A stretch of DNA of 64,000 nucleotides from Nostoc sp. S13 (lineage in GTDB: Bacteria; Cyanobacteriota; Cyanobacteriia; Cyanobacteriales; Nostocaceae), in NCBI RefSeq assembly GCF_029379315.1, contig NZ_JAQYWQ010000006.1:13811-77810 (forward strand), written 5' to 3'. This document shows positions 8,563 through 16,950 of the stretch, piece after piece. The notes below the pieces were generated by a model that did not search any database, had not been told where the DNA came from, and was given only the letters and a program-made list of their open reading frames with translations. Each line of letters starts with the position of its first letter. The first letter of the stretch is position 1. The translations under genes and the position numbers were made by a program.

Positions 8563-10743
8563 TTTAGTTTGCGTATATGCATACACCACATTTTTAATGA
8601 TTTCCAAACCGACTTCTCCGGCTAAAGTCATGATTGATTCTGGATGAAACTGAACGGCAGCGATGGGAAGTGTCTGATGTTCAATGGCCATAATTACGTC
8701 GTCGTCAGAAATTGCTGTCACCTTAAGTTCTTTTGGCAAACGTTGCGGTAGGGCAAACAATGAGTGATATCTACCCACTGCAAAGGATTCTGGTAAGTTT
8801 TTGAAGGTGACAGAATTGGAATCGGTGACGAAAATACGTGAGGATTTACCATGTTGAGGATAGTTGAGAACTCCCAATTCTCCACCAAAAGCTTCAACGA
8901 TGCCTTGCAGCCCCAGACAAACTCCGAAAATGGGAATTTGGCGATAAAGAAGAGCGCCGACAGTCTCTGAAACCCCAAAATCACTTGGTCTACCAGGGCC
9001 AGGAGATAAAACAACTAAGTCAGGTCGTTCTGTATCAAAAAGTGAATCAGAGAACCCGTGACGTAATGTGGTAACGGTTGCACCAGTTTGGCGAATGTAA
9101 TTGGCTAGGGTATGAACAAATGAGTCTTCATAGTCTATTAATAAGATGCGTTTGCTAGGTTTTACACCTGGGATAGGTTTACTTAATTTTATAGACCTGG
9201 ACTCATCAACTTTCTGACTCGTTTGCTTAACACGACGAATCGTGTCAAATAAAGCCGCAGCTTTGGTAATTGTTTCTTGTTCTTCTGCTTGTGGTATGGA
9301 GTCATAAAGGACAGTAGCACCAACTCGCACTTCGGCGATGCAGTCTTTTAATCGAATTGTCCGCAGAATTAATCCAGTATTTAAATTCCCATTGAAATTT
9401 AAATAACCAACTGCTCCACCATACCAACGTCGAGCGCTCTTTTCATGCTGTTCAATAAAATCTATTGCGGCTTTTTTGGGTGCGCCAGTGACTGTAACTG
9501 CCCATGTATGTGAGAGAAAGGCATCTAAGGCATCAAATTGCGATCGCAGTGTACCCTCAACATGATCCACAGTATGAATTAAGTGGCTGTATAATTCAAT
9601 TTGGCGACGACCAATGACTTGTACTGAACCAGGTTCGCAGATTCTAGATTTGTCATTGCGATCAACATCAGTACACATGGTCAACTCAGCTTCATCTTTG
9701 TGAGAGTTGAGTAACTGACGAATTTGCACCGCATCGTCAAGAGCATCTTGTCCCCGGCTAATAGTGCCACTAATTGGACAAGTTTCTACCCGCTTACCTT
9801 CAACCCGCACAAACATTTCTGGAGATGCACCAATTAGATATTCTCCACCTAGATTAAAAATAAACCCATAAGGACTAGGATTTATTTCCTTTAAAGTTTC
9901 AAATAGCTTGCTGGGTTGGTCTTCATAGCCCTCAAAAAAGTTTTGACTGGGAACTACTTCAAATAAATCGCCTCGGCGGAAATAATTGAGTGCAATCTCA
10001 ACTTTTTTCGCATATTCGCCTATTTTATGGTCAGCAGTTTGATTCGGTAAAAGATGTTTTCCGCGATAATCTACAGACTCACCTGTTCGAGCTAGATTCT
10101 TAGTGCTACCATGCACTGTTTCAAATTCATATTTTAGACAAAATGCACGTTGCTGATAGTAGTCAACAACTATCAATTCATCAGGTAGATAAAGCACTAA
10201 ATCTCGCTGATCTGTAGAACGTTCCAAACGTTGATTAATTGGTTCAAATTGGAAAACTAAGTCGTAACCAAAAGCACCATATAATCCTAAATGTTCGTCT
10301 TCTTGACTAGAAAAAGTATGTAGGATTTCGCGGATAACTGTAAACGCTGAAGGTTGTTTACTCCGTTCTTCTTCAGTAAATAATTTTTTCGTAGGTTTAA
10401 CAAAGCCTACAAGATAGTTATTATCTTGAGTAACTTTCTCAAGTTGTTTTGATTGGGATAAGCACTCTAAGAGGAATGGTAAAAGTACTTGCCCGCGTTC
10501 ATTTAACGCTATGAAAGTAAAAGTATTTTCCTGTGTAGTCAATTCTAACGGTGGATTGACAAATCCGATGGCCCACCTCTTGTATCTCCCTGGATATTCG
10601 TAGCTGCTCCTTAGCAAGCCTCCACGCTGAGAATTTAAGTGGAACAGAATATCTTCGAGGGCAGTGTCCATCTTAACTTCTCTGATGGAGCGAGAAACGT
10701 TTACACCACCAAGGGTTTTGTAGGAACGGGAATCAAAAATCAT
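8539..10743 (-). CDS. trpE: Anthranilate synthase, fused TrpE-TrpG
   Basis: 734 residues carrying both subunits. Residues about 1-520 are the chorismate-binding component I, with CPISGTISRG and WAVTVTGAPKKAAIDFIE. Residues about 535-725 are a class I glutamine amidotransferase with nucleophile Cys in GVCLGLQG and the His-Glu pair in VQFHPES. It converts chorismate and glutamine to anthranilate, the entry to tryptophan. The chosen ATG lacks a strong ribosome site; MDTALED at residue 25 is an alternative start. Gene fusion of this type differs from the usual separate trpE/trpG and fits a cluster-dedicated enzyme. A conserved promoter-like element lies about 207-247 bp upstream. Confidence 0.93.
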   Translation of the reverse strand: MIFDSRSYKTLGGVNVSRSIREVKMDTALEDILFHLNSQRGGLLRSSYEYPGRYKRWAIGFVNPPLELTTQENTFTFIALNERGQVLLPFLLECLSQSKQLEKVTQDNNYLVGFVKPTKKLFTEEERSKQPSAFTVIREILHTFSSQEDEHLGLYGAFGYDLVFQFEPINQRLERSTDQRDLVLYLPDELIVVDYYQQRAFCLKYEFETVHGSTKNLARTGESVDYRGKHLLPNQTADHKIGEYAKKVEIALNYFRRGDLFEVVPSQNFFEGYEDQPSKLFETLKEINPSPYGFIFNLGGEYLIGASPEMFVRVEGKRVETCPISGTISRGQDALDDAVQIRQLLNSHKDEAELTMCTDVDRNDKSRICEPGSVQVIGRRQIELYSHLIHTVDHVEGTLRSQFDALDAFLSHTWAVTVTGAPKKAAIDFIEQHEKSARRWYGGAVGYLNFNGNLNTGLILRTIRLKDCIAEVRVGATVLYDSIPQAEEQETITKAAALFDTIRRVKQTSQKVDESRSIKLSKPIPGVKPSKRILLIDYEDSFVHTLANYIRQTGATVTTLRHGFSDSLFDTERPDLVVLSPGPGRPSDFGVSETVGALLYRQIPIFGVCLGLQGIVEAFGGELGVLNYPQHGKSSRIFVTDSNSVTFKNLPESFAVGRYHSLFALPQRLPKELKVTAISDDDVIMAIEHQTLPIAAVQFHPESIMTLAGEVGLEIIKNVVYAYTQTKESLVIGH

Positions 10744-11124
10744 GGGTAATTTTTCTGGAATATTTATTAGTTAGTCATTAGTCAAAAGCCATTACTGATT
10801 ATTGGTAAGTCTCTTCAAATTAAAAATAAATCAAGATTAGGCGATTCCATTTAATTGAAGTTATCCAAATAGGCATATTCTTTTGAAAAATTGTCATGAA
10901 AAACTTTTTACTTCTTATTTAAGACTACTAGATATCAAGCAGATAATACATTGAAAAATTTTTCGATTAGGTGTCAATTTATTCGCTTTTTATACTACTT
11001 TTCTAATATATTTATTAGCAACGCTATTTGCAATTCGCCGCCTCCCTCAAAGGTAATAGATTATTTCACAAGTTCGCATCAAAACTCTACGCTACTGTGC
11101 GCTTTTATCTGCTACCTGGAGCAT
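10744..11124. other. aroB-trpE intergenic region
   Basis: No gene called. It contains the trpE upstream element (10950-10990) and a heptamer remnant near 10771. Short plus-strand frames here overlap the aroB 3' end and lack family character. The presence of a shared promoter-like element suggests trpE begins its own transcript rather than depending only on read-through from aroB. Confidence 0.5.
10950..10990 (-). promoter_or_regulatory. TTGACA-containing conserved element upstream of trpE
   Basis: Read on the minus strand (toward trpE) it gives AAAGCGAATAAATTGACACC, followed by TAATCGAAAAATTTTTCAAT. It matches three elements upstream of scyA closely over about 40 bp. A TTGACA -35-like hexamer is embedded. 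TATTAT follows 23 bases further on, too far for a normal -10, so an activator or alternative sigma factor may be needed. It lies 207-247 bp from the trpE start. Confidence 0.6.
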
Positions 11125-12321
11125 TTAAAATTCCACCCTTAATTCTCGCAACAGCGATATTGCTTTCCTGTACAAAAACAAATCCACCTCGTGAACTTCA
11201 ATTGCTTTTCCAATGCGTTGTAGCAACGTTAAAGTCAATTCTCCACCCAAGTGTTCGCGGAACTCAGTTAAACCTCGGAACAAACAATGAGGATGTTCCA
11301 ATTGTGATAACTTATCAGCTAGTTCTGGCACATACAACGTGAAACCCAACGCTGATAAAGTATTTAATATCCGTTGCCAGTCTGAATAATTCAGTAGTCC
11401 TACTAAATAGGAATAGGTGCTATCCAAAGCGATACCGATCGCAACTGCTTCACCATGACGCAAGCGATAATTTGTCAAATGCTCCAGTTTATGAGCCGCC
11501 CAATGTCCAAAATCCAGAGGACGAGACGAACCCATTTCAAAAGGATCGCCACTGTTGGCAATGTGTTCTAAGTGCAACTGAGCGCAACGATAGATGATCT
11601 CTTGCATAGTGTCCATATCTCGCTGCACAAGGGCTGCGGTGTGGAAATGGATAAAATAAAAAAAGTTAGCATCCTTAATCAGCGCCACTTTGATTGCTTC
11701 TGCAATTCCAGAACGCCAATCGCGATCATCTAGAGTTGTCAAAAAGGCAGAGTCATTTACAACTGCATAAGGTGGCGCAAATGTGCCCAGAAAGTTCTTT
11801 TTACCAAAGGCATTGATGCCGTTTTTTACTCCAACGCCGGAATCATTTTGTGCTAATACCGTCGTCGGAATGCGGATAAGGCGAATTCCTCGGTGAGCAG
11901 TTGCAGCAGCATATCCGACTAAATCCAACACCGCCCCACCGCCGATCGCTAATAAGTAGGAATGGCGACATAATCCGGCGGCTTCAATCAGTTCATGGAT
12001 TTGCTCTAGCAAAGTGCGATCGTTTTTAGCAGCTTCTCCTCCCGAAATTATCATCGGTTGGGCTGCGATCGCTAGTATCTCTGCATAAAAGTTGGTATAC
12101 GCTACTAATTGCTTAACCAATTCAGGTTGATACTGCAATATTCCTGCGTCTATTACTGCTACTACTTTCTTCGGCTTTGTCTCCCCATCTGCCGTAATTA
12201 CTTGGGCTAACGTGGGGTTTTTCAACTCAAATAAATTTTGGGTAAAGTAAACCTCGTAGTTAAAAGTAACCGAAACACGTTGATGAATTAATGTACTTTT
12301 TTGCTTTATGTCAATCACCAT
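11125..12321 (-). CDS. aroB: 3-dehydroquinate synthase homologue (scytonemin cluster AroB)
   Basis: 398 residues of the sugar-phosphate cyclase family. NAD-binding GGGAVLDLVGYAAA and IPTTVLAQNDSGVGVKNG are clear. The metal-site region reads DFGHWAAHKLE and LRHGEAVAIG, keeping the histidines but departing from the usual NLGHTFGHAIE. It should make 3-dehydroquinate, the start of the shikimate route to aromatic precursors. The sequence is divergent from housekeeping AroB, so a related cyclase activity cannot be excluded. Its ATG overlaps the dsbA-like stop by seven bases, indicating translational coupling. Confidence 0.85.
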   Translation of the reverse strand: MVIDIKQKSTLIHQRVSVTFNYEVYFTQNLFELKNPTLAQVITADGETKPKKVVAVIDAGILQYQPELVKQLVAYTNFYAEILAIAAQPMIISGGEAAKNDRTLLEQIHELIEAAGLCRHSYLLAIGGGAVLDLVGYAAATAHRGIRLIRIPTTVLAQNDSGVGVKNGINAFGKKNFLGTFAPPYAVVNDSAFLTTLDDRDWRSGIAEAIKVALIKDANFFYFIHFHTAALVQRDMDTMQEIIYRCAQLHLEHIANSGDPFEMGSSRPLDFGHWAAHKLEHLTNYRLRHGEAVAIGIALDSTYSYLVGLLNYSDWQRILNTLSALGFTLYVPELADKLSQLEHPHCLFRGLTEFREHLGGELTLTLLQRIGKAIEVHEVDLFLYRKAISLLRELRVEF

Positions 12322-12962
12322 ATTTTTGCTGATATATCTATAAGTGCGGCACCATTCAAAGCTTGAAGGAACATTTCTACCGAGTCAGAACCATCTACCT
12401 TGACTTTATTATTGATCATGAAGAACGGCACACTGTTGATGCCATTTAACCGAGCAAATATGGATTCAGCCACAACTGCATCACCCACATCAGAATCATT
12501 TAATTGTAGGCGTAATTCCGTAGAATCCATCTGGTATGCTGTACCGATGGCAACAATAACGTTAATATCTGCGATATTTAAACCGTCTTCAAAGTAAGCT
12601 TTATAAATAGCTTCTACGACATCGTGTTTTACGTTTGCGGGTGCAAGTGCAATCAGTTGGTGAGAAAGCTTAGTATTGACAGCCAAACGGATTTTGTCAA
12701 AATCTAGCTTGATTCCAGCCGCCTCACCTGCGCGCCGCGTACTATCAAACAGATGTTGCAGTTGTTCCGTTTCGATACCTTTTCTGTTTTGCATAAAGCT
12801 GCGAAATTCGTAGCCGTCAGCAGGAATAGTATTGTCTAGAAGAAAGGGATGCCAGCGGATATGTACTTCTTCTTCTTGCCATTGTGCCAGTGCATCAAAC
12901 AGATGCTTTTTGCCAATTCTGCACCAGGGGCATACGGTATCGTGAAAGATGTCTATCAGCAT
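12315..12962 (-). CDS. DsbA/FrnE-family thioredoxin-fold oxidoreductase
   Basis: 215 residues with a CPWC active site at residues 11-14 and the cis-Pro region NSVPFFMINN near the C-terminus, as in the 2-hydroxychromene-2-carboxylate isomerase/FrnE branch of the DsbA family. No signal peptide is seen, so it should act in the cytoplasm, unlike classical DsbA. It sits between tyrA (12 bp gap) and aroB (7 bp overlap) in the scytonemin cluster; the Nostoc punctiforme cluster has a dsbA-like gene at the same place. Its role in pigment production is unknown. Confidence 0.88.
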   Translation of the reverse strand: MLIDIFHDTVCPWCRIGKKHLFDALAQWQEEEVHIRWHPFLLDNTIPADGYEFRSFMQNRKGIETEQLQHLFDSTRRAGEAAGIKLDFDKIRLAVNTKLSHQLIALAPANVKHDVVEAIYKAYFEDGLNIADINVIVAIGTAYQMDSTELRLQLNDSDVGDAVVAESIFARLNGINSVPFFMINNKVKVDGSDSVEMFLQALNGAALIDISAKIW

Positions 12963-12974
12963 ACTTTTTCTTCT

Positions 12975-14072
12975 TTAAATGCTAATATTTGTGTGCATCT
13001 GTGCTTGAAAATCTCGTTGAACCGTTTTAGAAGTTGTGTTTAAAGGCTGTAAAAAAGTTTTAATTTTCTCTTCAAAAAAGCTTTGAGTATTTTCAAATTC
13101 TTTAATTAATGCGTCTCTATCCTTCTTCGCCACCAGTCTCGCCAAACGGCTGTAAGTATTAGCTAAAAAGCTAATTGCATCACACCTTTCTTCTGTAGCT
13201 AGCATAATATCCACACATAAGTGGGGGTTTTGAGAAAACAAACGTTTAACAATGTCAAGTTCTTGTCGGTAGTTATGAGTTGACATTGTTAAGCTCTGCT
13301 CTATGTCAATTCTTGCATGTGCCAAGAAAACGCCAAGACTAAATCTACAAAAGTGCTGCGTTGCTTGAACAATCACCATCATTTTATCATGTTCTTCAGG
13401 TGTGCAAACAATTAACTCTCCACCTTTACTTTTAATAAAGTCTAATAACCATTGAAATGAATCATCGTTCCGACCTGGACACACCACCACTTTTTGTCCT
13501 AAAAACGATTTGATATTTGGCCCAAACATGGGGTGTAAGCCCATGACTGGGCCTGAATGGTGTTCGAGCATTGCTTGAGTTGGTTGTGTTTTAATACTCG
13601 TGATGTCACACAAAGCTGTAGTTGAGGCAAGGTATTTAGCTGCACGCTTGATAACATCAACCGTATGCTGAATGGGAACGCTTACTAAGACTAATTCTGC
13701 CTGACTCAACAGTTGATCTGCATACTCCCAATCCTCGTGTTCAAGAACGCTAACATTATGACCCACTATCGAAAGTTGCTCTTTGAATAATCTTCCCATC
13801 CTGCCGCCTCCACCGATGATCGTAATTTGTCGGGGACTGACATGATTTGTTGCATATTTAGGAATTAGAGTGGCATGACAACTCTTGAGCACACTTGCCC
13901 AAACAGACTCAGGAATACCAGCTTGAGCAAGTAGGGGAGCCACATCAGCCAGTTGTTCATCTAAAGAAGGAAGTTCTGATACTGCTAATAATGATAGGCG
14001 ATCGCTCAGTAAGGCGATCAAGCTTTGGTCGTTTTTTTTCAGCTGATCTGAATAAGAGGATTTCAAAGGCAT
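12975..14072 (-). CDS. tyrA: TyrA-type prephenate dehydrogenase with degenerate chorismate mutase region
   Basis: 365 residues from the ATG at 14072, preceded by GGGGACAGGA; a TTG at 14087 would add five. Residues about 95-360 are the dehydrogenase: ITIIGGGGRMGRLF dinucleotide loop, LVSVPI, GLHPMFGPN and the conserved His/Arg regions. The architecture is that of the enterobacterial fused TyrA, and residues 10-75 align with the AroQ chorismate mutase domain (LIALLSDRL), but the Lys and Arg-Glu motifs of that active site are not found. It oxidises prephenate to 4-hydroxyphenylpyruvate, which is a substrate of ScyA together with indole-3-pyruvate. Confidence 0.9.
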   Translation of the reverse strand: MPLKSSYSDQLKKNDQSLIALLSDRLSLLAVSELPSLDEQLADVAPLLAQAGIPESVWASVLKSCHATLIPKYATNHVSPRQITIIGGGGRMGRLFKEQLSIVGHNVSVLEHEDWEYADQLLSQAELVLVSVPIQHTVDVIKRAAKYLASTTALCDITSIKTQPTQAMLEHHSGPVMGLHPMFGPNIKSFLGQKVVVCPGRNDDSFQWLLDFIKSKGGELIVCTPEEHDKMMVIVQATQHFCRFSLGVFLAHARIDIEQSLTMSTHNYRQELDIVKRLFSQNPHLCVDIMLATEERCDAISFLANTYSRLARLVAKKDRDALIKEFENTQSFFEEKIKTFLQPLNTTSKTVQRDFQAQMHTNISI

Positions 14073-14090
14073 TTTTCCTGTCCCCAATTT

Positions 14091-15380
14091 TCAAATATCA
14101 ACAAGTGATTTTTTAGAATTCATTTCGGGCAAGATATCCAAAGTTGTTGCTCCTTTGGCAATCACATCAGAAAATAACTCTTCATACCGATTTAACGCTT
14201 GCTCAAAGGAATAGTTTTCTACCGCAAACTTTCTTCCTTCACGCCCTAATTTTGCTGCTAATTCTGGCTGATTATATAAATCCAATACCGCAGTCGCCAA
14301 AGCATCTGCTGACTCTGGCTCAACGATAATACCACCGCCACTTTCTTTGATAGCTTTGGCAGCAGTACCAGTGGCGGGAACTGAACCCACAATTGGGCGA
14401 CCACTGGCTAACAACAGTGGTATTTTAGAAGGCATATTGAAGGAAATTACATTGCGTTTTTGCACAATCAACCCGACATTCGCGGCTGTCAACATTTGCG
14501 GTAGTTTTTCTCGCGGTTGCAATGGTAAAAGTAAAACATTATTTGCCCCACAAGCAAGACAATGTTTTTGCAACCTTTCGAGAGCTTGAGATTCTCCGGC
14601 TACGACAAAAACAATTTCTTTTAGATGACGCAAGCGAGCTGCTGCTTCTACTACTGTCTCCAAACCTTGCGTCAGAGCAATATTACCTGAATAAAGCACT
14701 ACAAATTTACCATCGAGTTGATGAGAAGCTCTCCAAGAGTTATTCTCTTTCGGTAAAGGGCGGATAAAATTTAGATTCACCCAATTTGGAATGCAGGCAA
14801 TTTTATTAGCAGGTACACCTTTATTTATTAAATTATCTACAAAGCCATCCGCAATCACGCTAATAGTATGTGCAGTTCGGTAGGCAAATTTCTCTAGAGC
14901 TTCCAGAGTTGAAATCATCAACTTATTTTTAATAAGTCCAACACGCACCGCAGCTTCCGGGAGGATATCTTGCACATTCAGCACTACTGGGCAGTTGTAT
15001 AGCCAACCGATTAAAGTTGCAGGTAAGCAAACTAGTAGCGGCGGAACTGTTAAGAGAATCACATCAGGTCGCTGTCCCTTGAGAGCTTGTGGCAAACTCG
15101 TAAAAACAAAGCTCAACTCTAGCAGTAGCCGATCTATAAGGTTAGGTTTAGACTTAATCCGCAGATAACTACGCTGAATTTTAACACCCTTTTTATGTTC
15201 AGTAACGTATAACTTACCCCGATAGCGATCGTAAATCTGACGCTGAGGATAGTTAGGCATACCTGTGATTACCCGTACTTGGTGCCCTCGCTTCACCAGC
15301 CCTTCTGCTAGTTCAGTCATCAAAGGTGCAATACCAATTGGTTCTGGATGATAGTTGTATGAATAAATCAGAATGTGCAT
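14091..15380 (-). CDS. GT4-type glycosyltransferase (WcaI-like)
   Basis: 429 residues with the GT-B fold layout of family 4 transferases. The N-terminal acceptor half starts MHILIYSYNYHPEPIG. The donor half has VLYSGNIALTQGLETVVEAA, and GRPIVGSVPATGTAAKAIKESGGGIIVEPES holds the nucleotide-sugar-binding loop and E-x7-E motif. It resembles exopolysaccharide transferases. A gene of this kind occupies the same place in the Nostoc punctiforme cluster, between scyF and tyrA. It may glycosylate scytonemin or an intermediate, or modify sheath polysaccharide in which the pigment sits; sequence alone cannot decide. Confidence 0.85.
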   Translation of the reverse strand: MHILIYSYNYHPEPIGIAPLMTELAEGLVKRGHQVRVITGMPNYPQRQIYDRYRGKLYVTEHKKGVKIQRSYLRIKSKPNLIDRLLLELSFVFTSLPQALKGQRPDVILLTVPPLLVCLPATLIGWLYNCPVVLNVQDILPEAAVRVGLIKNKLMISTLEALEKFAYRTAHTISVIADGFVDNLINKGVPANKIACIPNWVNLNFIRPLPKENNSWRASHQLDGKFVVLYSGNIALTQGLETVVEAAARLRHLKEIVFVVAGESQALERLQKHCLACGANNVLLLPLQPREKLPQMLTAANVGLIVQKRNVISFNMPSKIPLLLASGRPIVGSVPATGTAAKAIKESGGGIIVEPESADALATAVLDLYNQPELAAKLGREGRKFAVENYSFEQALNRYEELFSDVIAKGATTLDILPEMNSKKSLVDI

Positions 15381-15579
15381 GAGCTGTTAATGTCCTGGAA
15401 GCACCTTGATAATGTTGGCTTTGTTGTGTTACCCAGTTTTTATCTCCCTTGTTTTGAAAATTTCTTAGGAGAGCCAGTAGGGTGTGTTACGGCCGAGAGT
15501 ACGGCACCAAAATTATTAAGATGGTGGGTTATATCCTTGGCTAACGCACCCTACGAAACTGTTACTCAAGCATCAAAAC

Positions 15580-16776
15580 TCAGCACTGTTTTTGCAGTTC
15601 CTTCTCTAAACTGAAGACTGGCTTTTGTTGCCCACGTTTCTTCAATGTAACGGTAGCAGCCCCAAATCCGAGCAATGCTAAACCCAATATTGAACTAGGT
15701 TCAGGTACTTGAGTTGTGCCCTCTACATTTAACACTTGGACGCGACCTTGGAAGAAATCGCCCACATAAAGCTTGCCATCTTTGAGGCTTGTACCACCCG
15801 TCCAGTTAAATCTGCCTGGAGTGAGGTCAAGGGGATTGCCAAATGGGGGGTCAGTTAATCCTGGAGGTGGGACTGGTTTGCCTGATGCATCTAGGGCTGG
15901 TTGACCGTAGGAAGTCAGAAACTTACCGTTTTTATCAAATACCTGAACGCGGCTGTTGATAGAATCAGCTACATAAACATTATCTTGGTCGTCCACTTCG
16001 ATGCCAATTGGCTGAAGAAGCTGTCCAGGTCCGCTACCTGTTGAACCAAATGCGTACAGAGGTTTACCATTTGGATCGAGTACTTGAATGCGGTTGTTAT
16101 ACTGGTCAGCTAGAAAGATATTTCCACTAACCGGGGAAATTCTTACACCTGCTACACCTTGAGTTTCTCCAAGTGCAGTGCCCACCTTGCCACCAATGAC
16201 ACCAATTTGCTTTCCGTCTGGTGTGAATTTAAGGATTCTTTCGCCGTTAAAATCACCAACGTAAACGTTGCCAGTTTTGTCAAATGTTACACCAGATGGC
16301 CCAAAGAAAAATCTACCTGGTATGAGACCGGTAAAATCTCCATTTGCAAAGGATCTAATAAACTTACCCTGAGAATCGAATTGATTCACACGGTTGTTGT
16401 GAACATCACCTGCATACAAATCCCCTGTTACGGGATTAAAGTCTACAGTTGTTGGCTCGTCAAACTGTCCTGGCCCTGTGCCGCCGGAGCCAATTGCTCC
16501 AATATACTGACCACTAGGACTAAACTTTTCAATTTTGTCACCAAGGTTGTAGTTAGGAGTACCATCCGGGTTAACACCGCGTCCATTAGCTATGTAGGTA
16601 TTCCCTTGGCTATCCACCGTTATGCCTTGAGGAACAAACAGTTGTCCAGGGCCGAAGCCAGGACTGCCAATACTTGTGTCGTAAGTTAATGTTACAGCCT
16701 TGGCTTGGGCTGCTGTTGCCAACACCAAGAATCCAGTACCGAGAATGCCGATTGACAAATTTTTGACTAAACCCAT
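15580..16776 (-). CDS. scyF: ScyF, exported NHL-repeat protein with PEP-CTERM
   Basis: 398 residues. The signal peptide is residues 1-26 (ends AAQAKA). The body is six or so NHL-type beta-propeller blades, with recurring motifs such as GPGQFDEPTTVDFN, NVYVGDFNGERILKF and NVYVADSINSRVQVFD. The C-terminus has a PEP-CTERM sorting signal: VPEPSS, a hydrophobic stretch, then LKKRGQQ. It should therefore be exported and anchored or processed at the envelope. Its catalytic role in scytonemin assembly is not established from sequence. The C-terminal KEL-QKQC tail beyond the basic patch is unusually long for a PEP-CTERM protein. Confidence 0.9.
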   Translation of the reverse strand: MGLVKNLSIGILGTGFLVLATAAQAKAVTLTYDTSIGSPGFGPGQLFVPQGITVDSQGNTYIANGRGVNPDGTPNYNLGDKIEKFSPSGQYIGAIGSGGTGPGQFDEPTTVDFNPVTGDLYAGDVHNNRVNQFDSQGKFIRSFANGDFTGLIPGRFFFGPSGVTFDKTGNVYVGDFNGERILKFTPDGKQIGVIGGKVGTALGETQGVAGVRISPVSGNIFLADQYNNRIQVLDPNGKPLYAFGSTGSGPGQLLQPIGIEVDDQDNVYVADSINSRVQVFDKNGKFLTSYGQPALDASGKPVPPPGLTDPPFGNPLDLTPGRFNWTGGTSLKDGKLYVGDFFQGRVQVLNVEGTTQVPEPSSILGLALLGFGAATVTLKKRGQQKPVFSLEKELQKQC

Positions 16777-16860
16777 GAGTTTAAAGTCCTGATTGTATGA
16801 GTTATACTCTTTTCTAGACTAATTTTGTTCCCAGTCCCAGTTTGGGAAATCGGAAATTTG

Positions 16861-16909
16861 GGCTGCTGCCTCTTGTTTGAAATACAACTTTCTGTGTGAG
16901 GCAGCAGCC
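16861..16909. repeat. 12-bp perfect inverted repeat between scyE and scyF
   Basis: GGCTGCTGCCTC (16861-16872) pairs perfectly with GAGGCAGCAGCC (16898-16909) across 25 bases. The surrounding GTTCCCAG..TTTGGGAA and TTCCCTG..CAGGGAA fragments place it in the same dispersed family as 8288-8520. It could form an mRNA hairpin in the scyE-scyF junction and tune read-through, but it lacks a following T-run on the minus strand. Confidence 0.75.
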
Positions 16910-16950
16910 TATTTTGTAAGCATTCCCTGACAGAGCCAGGGAAAGAGGAA

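Noticed and set aside
16159-16689. 176-residue plus-strand frame opposite scyF
   Set aside because: It is a shadow of the NHL-repeat gene, which has signal peptide and PEP-CTERM.
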